Below, one piece after another: positions 34,067 to 43,071 of a stretch of 64,000 nucleotides of DNA. A program made the translations under genes and the position numbers. This stretch comes from Bradyrhizobium sp. WBAH42 (GTDB lineage: Bacteria; Pseudomonadota; Alphaproteobacteria; Rhizobiales; Xanthobacteraceae), in assembly GCF_024585265.1 (NCBI RefSeq), contig NZ_CP036533.1:3791001-3855000 (forward strand), in the 5' to 3' direction. Within the stretch, counting starts at the first letter, position 1; every line of letters starts with the position of its first letter. Below the pieces are notes generated by a model. The model made no database searches. It was not told the DNA's origin and saw only the letters and a list, made by a program, of their open reading frames with translations.

Positions 34067-34747
34067 ATGCGCCTCCTCATCATCGAAGACGACCGCGAAT
34101 CCGCCGACTACCTCGCCAAGGCGTTTCGCGAAGTCGGACACATCGCCGACCACGCCGCCGACGGCGAGGAAGGCCTCGCCATGGCGGAGAACGGCGAGTA
34201 CGACGTGCTGGTGGTCGACCGCATGCTGCCCAAGCGCGACGGCCTGTCGCTGATTGGTGCCTTGCGCGACAAGGGCAACACCACGCCGGTGCTGATTCTC
34301 TCCGCGCTCGGGCAGGTCGATGACCGCATCAAGGGCCTGCGCGCCGGCGGCGACGATTATCTGCCAAAACCCTATTCCTTCGCCGAGCTGTTGGCGCGCG
34401 TCGAAGTGCTGTCGCGCCGCACCGGCGGTCCCGCCGAGGAGACGCTTTATCGCGTCGGCGATCTCGAGCTCGATCGACTCTCCCATCGCGTCGCCCGCGG
34501 CAAGGACGAACTGACGCTGCAACCGCGCGAATTCCGCCTGCTCGAATACCTCATGAAGCACGCCGGCCAGGTGGTGACGCGGACCATGCTACTGGAGAAC
34601 GTCTGGGACTATCATTTCGATCCGCAGACCAACGTGATCGACGTGCACATCTCGCGGCTGCGCTCCAAGATCGACAAGGGCTTCGAGCGCCCGCTGCTGC
34701 ACACGATCCGCGGCGCCGGATACATGATCCGTGACGGCATTCGGTAA
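34067..34747 (+). CDS. OmpR-type response regulator of the glnE-linked two-component system
   Basis: 226 residues from ATG 34067 (MRLLIIEDDRESADYL). A TTG at 34046, 9 bases after AGAAGG, would add seven residues (MTAAERT) and may be the true start; the ATG lacks a good ribosome site. Receiver domain with Asp about 51 (VVDRMLPKRDG) and Lys about 101 (LPKPY), then the winged-helix domain ending NVIDVHISRLRSKIDKGF. The next gene, its kinase, begins within it (17-base overlap). Position after degP suggests a link to envelope state; target genes are unknown. Confidence 0.92.
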   Translation: MRLLIIEDDRESADYLAKAFREVGHIADHAADGEEGLAMAENGEYDVLVVDRMLPKRDGLSLIGALRDKGNTTPVLILSALGQVDDRIKGLRAGGDDYLPKPYSFAELLARVEVLSRRTGGPAEETLYRVGDLELDRLSHRVARGKDELTLQPREFRLLEYLMKHAGQVVTRTMLLENVWDYHFDPQTNVIDVHISRLRSKIDKGFERPLLHTIRGAGYMIRDGIR

Positions 34748-36191
34748 ACTCGTCCGCACCACGGCGTTCCGGCTGACGCTGGTCTATCTGCTGCTGTTCG
34801 CGATGTTCGCGGCCTCGCTGCTGGCCTATTTCGCCTGGAATACGCGGCGGCTGATCACCGAGGAAATCACGCAGACGGTCAATGCCGAGACCTCGGAGAT
34901 CAACGAGATCTACGGCCGCGGCGGCATGGTTCGCCTGGTGCGCACGATCGAGTATCGGGCACTGCGGCCGGGCGCCAACCTCTACCTCGTGACCACGCCG
35001 ACGGGCCAGGCGATTGCCGGCAATGTCGGCTCGCTGGCGCCGGGCGTGATGGCGACGCGCGGCTGGTCGGAGACGGCTTACCGGCGGATCGAGGACAGTG
35101 ATGACCGCGATCATCGCGCGCTCGTTCGCGTCACCGAATTGGAGAACGGCTTCCGACTGCTGATCGGCCGCGACCTTGCCGAGCGGCGGCGTCTGTTCGG
35201 CATCGTCGCCAAGGCGGCGCAGTTTTCCGTCCTGATCGTCGTCGTGCTCGGGCTCGGCGGCGGCATCTTCGTCGCGCGGCGGGTGCTGAGGCGCATCGAC
35301 GCGATGACCGGCACGGCGCAGCGCATCATGACCGGCGATCTCAGCGAACGCCTGCCGGTGGGGCGCAGCGGCGACGAGATCGATCGCCTCGCCGAGAACC
35401 TCAACGCCATGCTGGAGCGGATCGAGGCGCTGATGGCGGGCCTGAAGGAGGTTTCCGACAACATTGCCCACGACCTCAAGACGCCGCTGACGCGGCTGCG
35501 CAATCGTGCCGAGGAGGCGCTGGCGAAATCCGGCTGCGAGGCTGATTACCGCGCCGCGCTGGAGCGGACCATCGAGGAATCCGACGGGCTGATCCGGACC
35601 TTCAACGCGCTTCTGATGATCGCGCGCGCGGAATCCGGCCAGGCGCGCGGCAACATGGACGACTTCGACGCCGCGGAGGTCGCGGAGGGCATCCACGAGC
35701 TCTACGAGCCGCTCGCCGAGGACGACGGCATGACCCTGAAGGTCAAGTGCGAGCCGACACCGGTTCATGCCAATCGCGAGCTGATCAGCCAGGCGCTCGC
35801 CAACCTTGTCGAGAACGCGATCAAATACGGCAAGCCCGCGGCACAGGCCGCCGGAACCGTGGTCAGCATGGACGCCAGGCAAATCACGATCGAGGCGAGG
35901 CGCGATGGTGACCACGTGCTGCTCAGCGTCACCGATCGCGGTCCGGGGATCCCCGAAGCGGATCGCAAGCACGTCATCGAGCGATTCGTGCGGCTGGAGG
36001 CCAGCCGCACGCTGCCGGGCTCGGGCCTCGGCCTCAGTCTCGCCTCGGCGGTTGCGACGTTGCACGGCGGCGAATTGCGCCTGGGCGATGCCCATCCCGG
36101 CCTCGTCGCCACGCTCGTGCTGCCGGCGCGTGCGGGTGCCGGCGACAGGGTTGCTCCGCCAATGCCGGATGTGCCACAGAAGGTGGCATGA
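34731..36191 (+). CDS. Sensor histidine kinase
   Basis: 486 residues, start GTG 34731 inside the regulator gene. Two membrane helices (about 14-36 and 163-182) enclose a periplasmic domain of about 125 residues. A HAMP domain (about 180-235, RRVLRRIDAMTGTAQRIMTG) leads to the H box with His about 247 (NIAHDLKTPLTRLRNRAEEA) and the HATPase domain with NLVENAIKYG and GSGLGLSLASAVATLHGG. Its stop overlaps the glnE start by ATGA. This coupling to glnE is odd for a membrane sensor and may be only an inherited gene order of this bacterial group. Confidence 0.92.
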   Translation: MTAFGKLVRTTAFRLTLVYLLLFAMFAASLLAYFAWNTRRLITEEITQTVNAETSEINEIYGRGGMVRLVRTIEYRALRPGANLYLVTTPTGQAIAGNVGSLAPGVMATRGWSETAYRRIEDSDDRDHRALVRVTELENGFRLLIGRDLAERRRLFGIVAKAAQFSVLIVVVLGLGGGIFVARRVLRRIDAMTGTAQRIMTGDLSERLPVGRSGDEIDRLAENLNAMLERIEALMAGLKEVSDNIAHDLKTPLTRLRNRAEEALAKSGCEADYRAALERTIEESDGLIRTFNALLMIARAESGQARGNMDDFDAAEVAEGIHELYEPLAEDDGMTLKVKCEPTPVHANRELISQALANLVENAIKYGKPAAQAAGTVVSMDARQITIEARRDGDHVLLSVTDRGPGIPEADRKHVIERFVRLEASRTLPGSGLGLSLASAVATLHGGELRLGDAHPGLVATLVLPARAGAGDRVAPPMPDVPQKVA

Positions 36192-39157
36192 ACCACTCCG
36201 CGCCGGGAAACGCGGACAAGCATGGTGAGAGGCTGGCCGCACGCTTCGCGGAGGCTCCCCATATTGCCGTTTCCGCAACCGACGAACGCCGTTTCGAAAG
36301 CTGGCTGGCCGAGCTCGAGCCGGCACAATCGGTCCGTCTCGAAACGCACCTCGGCCATCCTTTCGCCCGCGACATCCTCGCCGGGATTGCGGAATTTTCG
36401 CCCTATCTGTTCGATCTGGTGCGTGCCGATGCCTTGCGCCTGATCCGGCTGCTCGAATGCGATCCGGATGCGCATCTGGCGGCGTTGATCGCGGAGCCGC
36501 GCAGCGCGGTGCTCGCGGCCTCCGATGAGGCCGAGGTGATGCGGCTGCTTCGCCGCATGAAGGCGGAAGCTGCGCTCCTGATCGCGCTGTGCGACATCGG
36601 CGGCGTCTGGCCGGTGATGCGGGTGACGGCGGCACTGACCGATGTCGCGGTGTCCTCGGTGCGGGCGGCGCTGCAATATCTGCTGCGGCAGGAAGCCGCA
36701 CGCGGCAAGCTCTCACCGCCCAATCCCGAAGCACCCGAAGAGGGCTGCGGCCTGATCGTGCTCGCGATGGGCAAGATGGGCGCGGGCGAGCTGAACTATT
36801 CCAGCGACATCGATCTCATCGTGTTCTTCGATCCCGATGCGACGACCCTCGCGCCCGACATCGAGCCGCAGCCGTTCTTCGTCCGCGTGACGCAAGGCAT
36901 GGCGCGCATCCTGCAGCAGCGCACCTATGACGGTTACGTCTTCCGCGTCGATCTGCGGCTGCGGCCCGACCCGTCCTCGACGCAGGTGGCGATCTCGCGG
37001 GACGCCGCGCTGAACTATTACGAGCGGGAAGGGCGCACCTGGGAGCGCGCCGCGATGATCAAGGCGCGCGCCTGTGCCGGCGACCCCAAAGCGGGCGAGG
37101 CGCTGCTCGCCGAGATCGCGCCGTTCGTCTGGCGCAAGCATCTCGATTTCGCAGCGCTTGCCGACGTGCACGACATGAAGCGGCAGATGCAGACCTATCG
37201 CGGCCAGAGCGAGGTCGCGGTGGAGGGCCACAACGTCAAGGTCGGGCGCGGCGGCATCCGCGAGATCGAGTTCTTCGCGCAGACCCAGCAATTGATCGCC
37301 GGCGGCCGCCATCCGGACTTGCGGGTGCGGCCGACGCTGAAGGCGCTCGACGTGCTCGCCTCCAGCAACTGGATCACTGCGGCGGCGCGCGACGAGCTGA
37401 CGATCGCCTACGAATTCCTGCGCCGGGTCGAGCATCGCCTGCAGATGATCGCCGACGAGCAGACCCACACGCTGCCCGAGGACAAGCAGGCGGTCGAGCG
37501 CTTCGCATGGTTCTTCGGCTATCAGAATCGCGAGGCCTTTGCGCGCGACCTCTTGCACCAGCTCCAGATCGTCCAGGGCCACTACGAAAAACTGTTCGAG
37601 GGCGACGACCCCACCGGCACGGCCAAGCTGCCGGCGCTCGACTACGGTGCGGGCCCCGACGATCCGCGCCTGCTGCAGCACCTGGTGGCGCTCGGCTTCA
37701 AGAAGCCGGCCGCCGTCGCGCAGACGGTGCGCGACTGGATCACCGGCGACTATCGCGTCTTCCGCGTTGAGGCGACGCGAAGCGCCTTCGTCGAGTTCGT
37801 GCCGGCCCTGATCGACGGCCTTGCCCATGCCGAAGAGCCGGATCGCGCCGTCGTTTCGTTCGATCACTTCCTCGGGGCGCTGCAGCGGGGTGGTCGGCTG
37901 ATCACGCTGCTCGGCCAGAACCGCGATCTCGTCGCGCTGGTGGCGCTGGTGCTGGGAGCAGCGCCCCGGCTCGGCGACATGCTGGCGCGGCAGCCTCAGC
38001 TCATGGACGGCCTGATCGATCCGCGCTTCTTCGGGGCCATGCCCGACAGGCAGGAATTGTCGGGGCGGCTCGCGACAACGGTGCAGGACGCCGGTTCATA
38101 CGAGGAGTTCCTCGATCGCCTGCGCCTGTTCGGGCAGGAGAGCCTGTTCCTGATCGGCACGCGCATCCTCTCCGGCACCGTTTCGGCGCAGCAGGCGAGC
38201 ACGGCCTTCGCCGACGTCGCGGAGGGAATCGTCCACACCGTGCACGGCCTCGTCGCCGACCGCTTTGCCGCCCAGCACGGCCGGATCAAGGGCCAGGAGA
38301 CCGCGATCATCGCGATGGGCCGGCTCGGCAGCCGCGAGATGACGGCCTCGTCCGATCTTGACCTGATCCTGCTCTACGATTTCGACAGCGACAATCCCGA
38401 CTCCGATGGGACGAAATCGCTGCAGGGTGCGCATTATTTTGCGCGGCTGACCCAGCGCCTGATCAGCGCCTTCACGACACGCACCAATTACGGCGTGCTC
38501 TACGAGATCGACATGCGGCTGCGGCCCTCGGGACGCGCGGGCCCGGTGGCCTCGAGCCTCACCTCGTTCGCGGACTACCAGGCCAACGAGGCTTGGACCT
38601 GGGAGCACATGGCGCTGACGCGTGCGCGCGTGGTGTCGGCGTCGCCCGAATTCCGGGAACGGATCGAGCGCGTCATCCGCGATGTCCTGACTCGCCGCCG
38701 CGACCCCGCCATCACCGCCAACGACGTCGCCGACATGCGGCGCGCGATCGCGCAGGAGAAGGGCGAGGCCGATTGCTGGGATCTCAAGCATGCCGCCGGC
38801 GGCATGGTCGATATCGACTTCATCGCGCAATATCTCCAGCTCGTGCATGCGCACGACAAGCCCGAGATTCTCGACGTCAGCACGCTGCAGGTGCTGGAGA
38901 ATGCCTGCAGGATCGGCGTGCTCGCGCAATCGGAGACGGAGATCCTGCGGGCCGCGGCGCGGCTCTATCACGACCTCACCCAGATCCTGCGGCTCTGCGT
39001 CAGCGAGCGCTTCAAGCCGGAAACCGCCGGCACCGACCTGCAGCGCGTCATGGCGCGCGCCGGCGACGCGCCGGATTTCTCCTCGCTCGAGGCGCGGGTG
39101 AAGGAGACGCAGAGCGAGGTGCGGCGCGTGTTCAGGGCGCTGCTGGAAGCGTCATAG
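36188..39157 (+). CDS. glnE: Bifunctional glutamine synthetase adenylyltransferase/adenylyl-removing enzyme GlnE
   Basis: 989 residues. Two nucleotidyltransferase domains are seen: the first with GKMGAGELNYSSDIDLIVFF (about residues 194-213), which in E. coli removes AMP, and the second with GRLGSREMTASSDLDLILLY (about 708-727), which adds AMP. Both end in PII-uridylyltransferase-like helical domains. GlnE switches glutamine synthetase off and on in answer to PII protein and glutamine, so it controls nitrogen assimilation in the cytoplasm. Translation is coupled to the kinase gene (ATGA). The 3' end overlaps the convergent fdsD gene by 26 bases. Length matches the family. Confidence 0.97.
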   Translation: MNHSAPGNADKHGERLAARFAEAPHIAVSATDERRFESWLAELEPAQSVRLETHLGHPFARDILAGIAEFSPYLFDLVRADALRLIRLLECDPDAHLAALIAEPRSAVLAASDEAEVMRLLRRMKAEAALLIALCDIGGVWPVMRVTAALTDVAVSSVRAALQYLLRQEAARGKLSPPNPEAPEEGCGLIVLAMGKMGAGELNYSSDIDLIVFFDPDATTLAPDIEPQPFFVRVTQGMARILQQRTYDGYVFRVDLRLRPDPSSTQVAISRDAALNYYEREGRTWERAAMIKARACAGDPKAGEALLAEIAPFVWRKHLDFAALADVHDMKRQMQTYRGQSEVAVEGHNVKVGRGGIREIEFFAQTQQLIAGGRHPDLRVRPTLKALDVLASSNWITAAARDELTIAYEFLRRVEHRLQMIADEQTHTLPEDKQAVERFAWFFGYQNREAFARDLLHQLQIVQGHYEKLFEGDDPTGTAKLPALDYGAGPDDPRLLQHLVALGFKKPAAVAQTVRDWITGDYRVFRVEATRSAFVEFVPALIDGLAHAEEPDRAVVSFDHFLGALQRGGRLITLLGQNRDLVALVALVLGAAPRLGDMLARQPQLMDGLIDPRFFGAMPDRQELSGRLATTVQDAGSYEEFLDRLRLFGQESLFLIGTRILSGTVSAQQASTAFADVAEGIVHTVHGLVADRFAAQHGRIKGQETAIIAMGRLGSREMTASSDLDLILLYDFDSDNPDSDGTKSLQGAHYFARLTQRLISAFTTRTNYGVLYEIDMRLRPSGRAGPVASSLTSFADYQANEAWTWEHMALTRARVVSASPEFRERIERVIRDVLTRRRDPAITANDVADMRRAIAQEKGEADCWDLKHAAGGMVDIDFIAQYLQLVHAHDKPEILDVSTLQVLENACRIGVLAQSETEILRAAARLYHDLTQILRLCVSERFKPETAGTDLQRVMARAGDAPDFSSLEARVKETQSEVRRVFRALLEAS

Positions 39158-39365
39158 CCTGCTTCAGCGCCGTAATGGCCTCGCGCACGTTGGGCTCCAG
39201 GCCGGCACCGCCGGCATCGAGATGGGCGAAGATCGCGCGCTTCATGCGGGGATCCCAGAACTTCCTGATGTGCTCGGCAATACCAGGCACGTCCTTGTCA
39301 TGGCCCTGGCTGCCGAAGAACTTGCCGATCTGGTTGGCCATGTAGATCAGGCGGTCAGGCGACAT
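39132..39365 (-). CDS. fdsD: Formate dehydrogenase delta subunit FdsD
   Basis: 77 residues from ATG 39365 (MSPDRLIYMANQIGKFFGSQ). The small FdsD family is shown by RLIYMANQIGKFF, HIRKFWDPRMKRAIFAHLD and the GAGLEPNVREAITAL ending. It is needed for correct assembly of the soluble NAD-dependent formate dehydrogenase, probably with FdhD (FdsC in some species). The start overlaps the fdhD stop by 11 bases; the 3' end runs into convergent glnE. It is last in fdsG-fdsB-fdsA-fdhD-fdsD, the usual order. Confidence 0.9.
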   Translation of the reverse strand: MSPDRLIYMANQIGKFFGSQGHDKDVPGIAEHIRKFWDPRMKRAIFAHLDAGGAGLEPNVREAITALKQAMTLPAAP

Positions 39366-40182
39366 CGGCAACCTCCGTGGCATGGCGCGCGACGATCCGG
39401 TCGCCATGCGAAAACACTTCGAACCCGTCCTGGCGGGCGATGGCGATCAGTGTGATGCCGGCGGCCTCCGCCGTGCGCACAGCGAGCGCGGTCGGCGCGG
39501 ATACGGCGACCATCACCGGCGCGCCGATCGCGGCGGTCTTCTGCACCATTTCCACCGAGACGCGGCTCGTCAGCAGAACCATGCCGCCGCGCGGCTCCGT
39601 GCGGCTGCGGGCGAGGGCGCCGGCGAGCTTGTCGAGCGCGTTGTGGCGGCCGACATCCTCGCGCAGCGCGACGATGTTGCCTGTAGGGGACCAGAACGCG
39701 GCGGCGTGAACGGCGCGCGTCTGCAGATTGATCGATTGCAGCGGCGCGATGGCCTGCATCGCCGCCATGACCTGCTCGGGCGTGAAGGTCTGCCCGTTCG
39801 GGACGATCGCCGCGGGCCGCACCGCTTCGGCGATGGACTCGACGCCGCAGATGCCGCAGCCGGTGGGACCTGCGATGTGGCGGCGGCGCTGGTTGATGCG
39901 CGCGGCATATTCCGACGCGAGCCACATGCGCAGCTCGATGCCGTCGTCGAGGCGGACCATTTCGAGCGACTTGATGTCGTCGACCGACTTGACGATGCCT
40001 TCGCTCACGCTGAAGCCGATCGCAAAATCCTCCAGGTTCTGCGGCGTCCCCATCATGACGGCGTAGGTGCCGCCATTATAGGTGAGCGCCAGCGGCGTCT
40101 CCTCGGGAACGAAACGCGTTCCTTCCGAGGCTGCGCCGTTGCGCCAGATGTCGCGATCGATGGCCTGGACTGCTACGTGCAT
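39355..40182 (-). CDS. fdhD: Formate dehydrogenase accessory sulfurtransferase FdhD (FdsC)
   Basis: 275 residues. The GCGICGVESI sequence holds the conserved CxxC of FdhD that carries sulfur from IscS to the molybdenum cofactor, needed for active formate dehydrogenase. Other marks are EETPLALTYNGGTYAVMMGT near the start and VALREDVGRHNALDKLAGA. It lies 5 bases after fdsA and overlaps fdsD. In Rhodobacter the same gene is called fdsC; it binds the modified cofactor and delivers it to FdsA. Confidence 0.95.
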   Translation of the reverse strand: MHVAVQAIDRDIWRNGAASEGTRFVPEETPLALTYNGGTYAVMMGTPQNLEDFAIGFSVSEGIVKSVDDIKSLEMVRLDDGIELRMWLASEYAARINQRRRHIAGPTGCGICGVESIAEAVRPAAIVPNGQTFTPEQVMAAMQAIAPLQSINLQTRAVHAAAFWSPTGNIVALREDVGRHNALDKLAGALARSRTEPRGGMVLLTSRVSVEMVQKTAAIGAPVMVAVSAPTALAVRTAEAAGITLIAIARQDGFEVFSHGDRIVARHATEVADVA

Positions 40183-40187
40183 GCGCC

Positions 40188-43061
40188 TTACTCCGCGGCT
40201 TCGGCCGGTACGATGCGGCGGGATTGGCGCGCCTGTGCATCATAGGCCTTCTGCCAGTCGGACGGGCCGTTCGAGGGCGAGACCTGCACTGCCGTGACCT
40301 TGTATTCGGGGCAGTTGGTTGCCCAGTCCGAATAGTCGGTGGTGATGACGTTGGCCTGCGTGTCCGGATGGTGGAAGGTGGTGTAGACGACGCCCGGCGC
40401 GACGCGGTCGGTGATTTCCGCGCGCAGCGTGGTCTCGCCGGCGCGGCTCTTCAGCCGCACCCAGTCGCCGTCGCGCACGCCGCGCTGCTCGGCATCATGC
40501 GGGTGGATTTCAAGGCGGTCCTCGGCGTGCCAGACCACGTTCTCGGTGCGCCTTGTCTGCGCGCCGACATTGTACTGGCTGAGGATGCGGCCCGTGGTGA
40601 GCAACAGCGGATAGCGCGGGCCGGTTCGCTCGTCGGTCGCGACATATTCGGTGACGACGAACTTGCCCTTGCCGCGGACGAAGCCGTCGATATGCATCAC
40701 CGGCGTGCCCTCGGGCGCCTTGTCGTTGCAGGGCCATTGCACCGAGCCGAGCTCATCGAGCTTGGCATAGGAGACGCCGGCGAAGGTCGGCGTCAGCGCC
40801 GCGATCTCGTCCATGATCTCGGAAGGGTGGCTGTAGTTCATCTCGAAGCCCATCGCCTTGGCAAGGCCGATGGTGACCTCCCAATCGGCCAGGCCGTTCT
40901 TCGGCGTCATCACCTTGCGGACCCGCTGGATGCGGCGCTCGGCGTTGGTGAAGGTGCCGTCCTTCTCGAGGAAGCTCGAGCCGGGCAGGAAGACGTGAGC
41001 GTAGTTCGCGGTCTCGTTCAGGAAGAGGTCGTGGACGATGACGCATTCCATCGCCGACAGCGCCGCGACCACGTGGCTGGTGTTGGGATCGGACTGTAGG
41101 ATGTCCTCGCCCTGAACGTAGATCCCCATGAAGGTGCCTTCGACCGCGGCATCGAACATGTTGGGGATGCGCAGGCCTGGCTCGGGGTTGAGCTTGACCT
41201 TCCACAGCGCCTCGAACTGGTCGCGCACGGCATCGCCCGAGACGTGGCGATAGCCGGGCAACTCGTGCGGGAACGAGCCCATGTCGCAGGAGCCCTGCAC
41301 GTTGTTCTGGCCGCGCAGCGGGTTCACGCCGACGCCGGGACGGCCGATATTGCCTGTGACCATCGCAAGGTTCGCGATCGCGATCACCGTGGTCGAGCCT
41401 TGGCTGTGCTCGGTGACGCCGAGGCCGTAATAGATCGCGCCGTTGCCGCCGGTGGCGTAGATGCGGGCAGCTTCCCGCAGGTCTTTCGGATTGACGCCGG
41501 TGAGGATGGCGGTGGCTTCGGGGCTGTTGTTCGGCTGGGCGACGAAGGTGGCCCATTCCTCGAACTCGCTCCAGTCGCAGCGCTCGCGAACGAAGGCTTC
41601 GTTGACGAGCCCTTCGGTGACGATGACATGCGCCAACGCGGTCATGACTGCGACGTTGGTGCCGGGCATCAGGGGCAGGTGCAGCGCCTTCACATGCGGC
41701 GATTCCACCATCTCGGTGCGGCGCGGATCGATCACGATCAGCTTGGCCCCCTGGCGCAACCGCTTCTTCAGGCGCGAGGCGAACACCGGATGGGCGGAGG
41801 CCGGATTGGCGCCGATCACGACGACGACATCGGTGTCCTCGACCGAGTCGAAATCCTGCGTGCCGGCGGAGGTACCGAAGGTGGTGGCCAGGCCATAGCC
41901 GGTGGGGGAGTGGCAGACGCGGGCGCAGGTATCGACATTGTTGTTGCCGAAGCCGGCGCGGATCAGCTTCTGCACCAGATAGGTTTCTTCATTGGTGCAG
42001 CGGGAGGAGGTGATGCCGCCGATGGCGTCGCGGCCGTACTTCTGCTGGATGCCGCGCATCTTGGCGGCGGCAAACGAGAACGCCTCGTCCCAGGACACTT
42101 CGCGCCAGGGATCCTCGATCCGCTCGCGGATCATGGGTTTAAGAATGCGTTCCTTGTGGTTGGTGTAGCCCCAGGCGAAGCGGCCCTTGACGCAGGAATG
42201 GCCGCGATTGGCCTTGCCGTCCTTGTAGGGCACCATGCGCACAACTTCCTCGCCGCGCATCTCGGCTTTGAAGGCGCAGCCGACGCCGCAATAGGCGCAG
42301 GTGGTAACCACGGAGTGCTCGGGCTGGCCGATCTCGATCACGGACTTTTCCGTCAGCGTCGCGGTCGGGCAGGCCTGCACGCAGGCGCCGCAGGAAACGC
42401 ATTCGGAGCCCAGAAAACTTTCACTCATGCCGGGCGAGACGCGGCTGTCGAAGCCGCGTCCGGAGATCGTCAGCGCGAAGGTGCCTTGCACCTCCTCGCA
42501 GGCGCGGACGCAACGCGAGCAGACGATGCACTTGGAGGGATCGTAGGTGAAGTACGGGTTGGACTCGTCCTTCGGCATCCAGTGGTCGTTGTCGCAACCG
42601 TGCGATTTGGCGAAAACGTGGTTCTCGCCCTCATAGCCGTAGCGCACGTCGCGCAGGCCCACGGCGCCGGCCATGTCCTGCAACTCGCAATCGCCATTCG
42701 CGCCGCAGGTGAGGCAGTCGAGCGGATGGTCGGAGATGTAGAGCTCCATCACCCCCTTGCGCAGCTGCTTGAGCCGCTCGGTCTGGGTGCGCACGACGAG
42801 GCCGGGCATCACGGGCGTGGTGCAGGAGGCCGGCGTGCCGGCGCGGCCCTCGATCTCGACGAGGCAGAGCCGGCAGGAGCCGAACGCGTCGACCATGTCG
42901 GTTGCGCACAGCTTCGGGATCTGGTGGCCGGCATCCATCGCCGCGCGCATGATCGACGTGCCCTCGGGCACCGTGACCTCTCTGCCGTCGATGGTCAGCG
43001 TCACCATCGTCGTGGATTTGGAGCGCGGCGTGCCGTAGTCGATTTCTTCGATCAGAGACAT
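40188..43061 (-). CDS. fdsA: NAD-dependent formate dehydrogenase alpha (catalytic, molybdenum) subunit FdsA
   Basis: 957 residues. The N-terminal 2Fe-2S domain (FGSCRLCLVEIEG) and the His-Cys-ligated cluster region (CDNDHWMP) are followed by two 4Fe-4S motifs (CIVCSRCVRACEE and CVSCGACVQACPT), the cluster motif CAYCGVGCAFKAE, and the bis-MGD domain with the molybdenum-ligand Cys in VCHSPTGYGLA. A Cys, not selenocysteine, is used. It oxidises formate to CO2 and passes electrons to the FdsB/FdsG NADH module; the enzyme is also able to work in reverse in relatives. The gene lies 10 bases after fdsB. Length agrees with Rhodobacter and Cupriavidus FdsA. Confidence 0.97.
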   Translation of the reverse strand: MSLIEEIDYGTPRSKSTTMVTLTIDGREVTVPEGTSIMRAAMDAGHQIPKLCATDMVDAFGSCRLCLVEIEGRAGTPASCTTPVMPGLVVRTQTERLKQLRKGVMELYISDHPLDCLTCGANGDCELQDMAGAVGLRDVRYGYEGENHVFAKSHGCDNDHWMPKDESNPYFTYDPSKCIVCSRCVRACEEVQGTFALTISGRGFDSRVSPGMSESFLGSECVSCGACVQACPTATLTEKSVIEIGQPEHSVVTTCAYCGVGCAFKAEMRGEEVVRMVPYKDGKANRGHSCVKGRFAWGYTNHKERILKPMIRERIEDPWREVSWDEAFSFAAAKMRGIQQKYGRDAIGGITSSRCTNEETYLVQKLIRAGFGNNNVDTCARVCHSPTGYGLATTFGTSAGTQDFDSVEDTDVVVVIGANPASAHPVFASRLKKRLRQGAKLIVIDPRRTEMVESPHVKALHLPLMPGTNVAVMTALAHVIVTEGLVNEAFVRERCDWSEFEEWATFVAQPNNSPEATAILTGVNPKDLREAARIYATGGNGAIYYGLGVTEHSQGSTTVIAIANLAMVTGNIGRPGVGVNPLRGQNNVQGSCDMGSFPHELPGYRHVSGDAVRDQFEALWKVKLNPEPGLRIPNMFDAAVEGTFMGIYVQGEDILQSDPNTSHVVAALSAMECVIVHDLFLNETANYAHVFLPGSSFLEKDGTFTNAERRIQRVRKVMTPKNGLADWEVTIGLAKAMGFEMNYSHPSEIMDEIAALTPTFAGVSYAKLDELGSVQWPCNDKAPEGTPVMHIDGFVRGKGKFVVTEYVATDERTGPRYPLLLTTGRILSQYNVGAQTRRTENVVWHAEDRLEIHPHDAEQRGVRDGDWVRLKSRAGETTLRAEITDRVAPGVVYTTFHHPDTQANVITTDYSDWATNCPEYKVTAVQVSPSNGPSDWQKAYDAQARQSRRIVPAEAAE

Positions 43062-43071
43062 TGTCGTTCTC

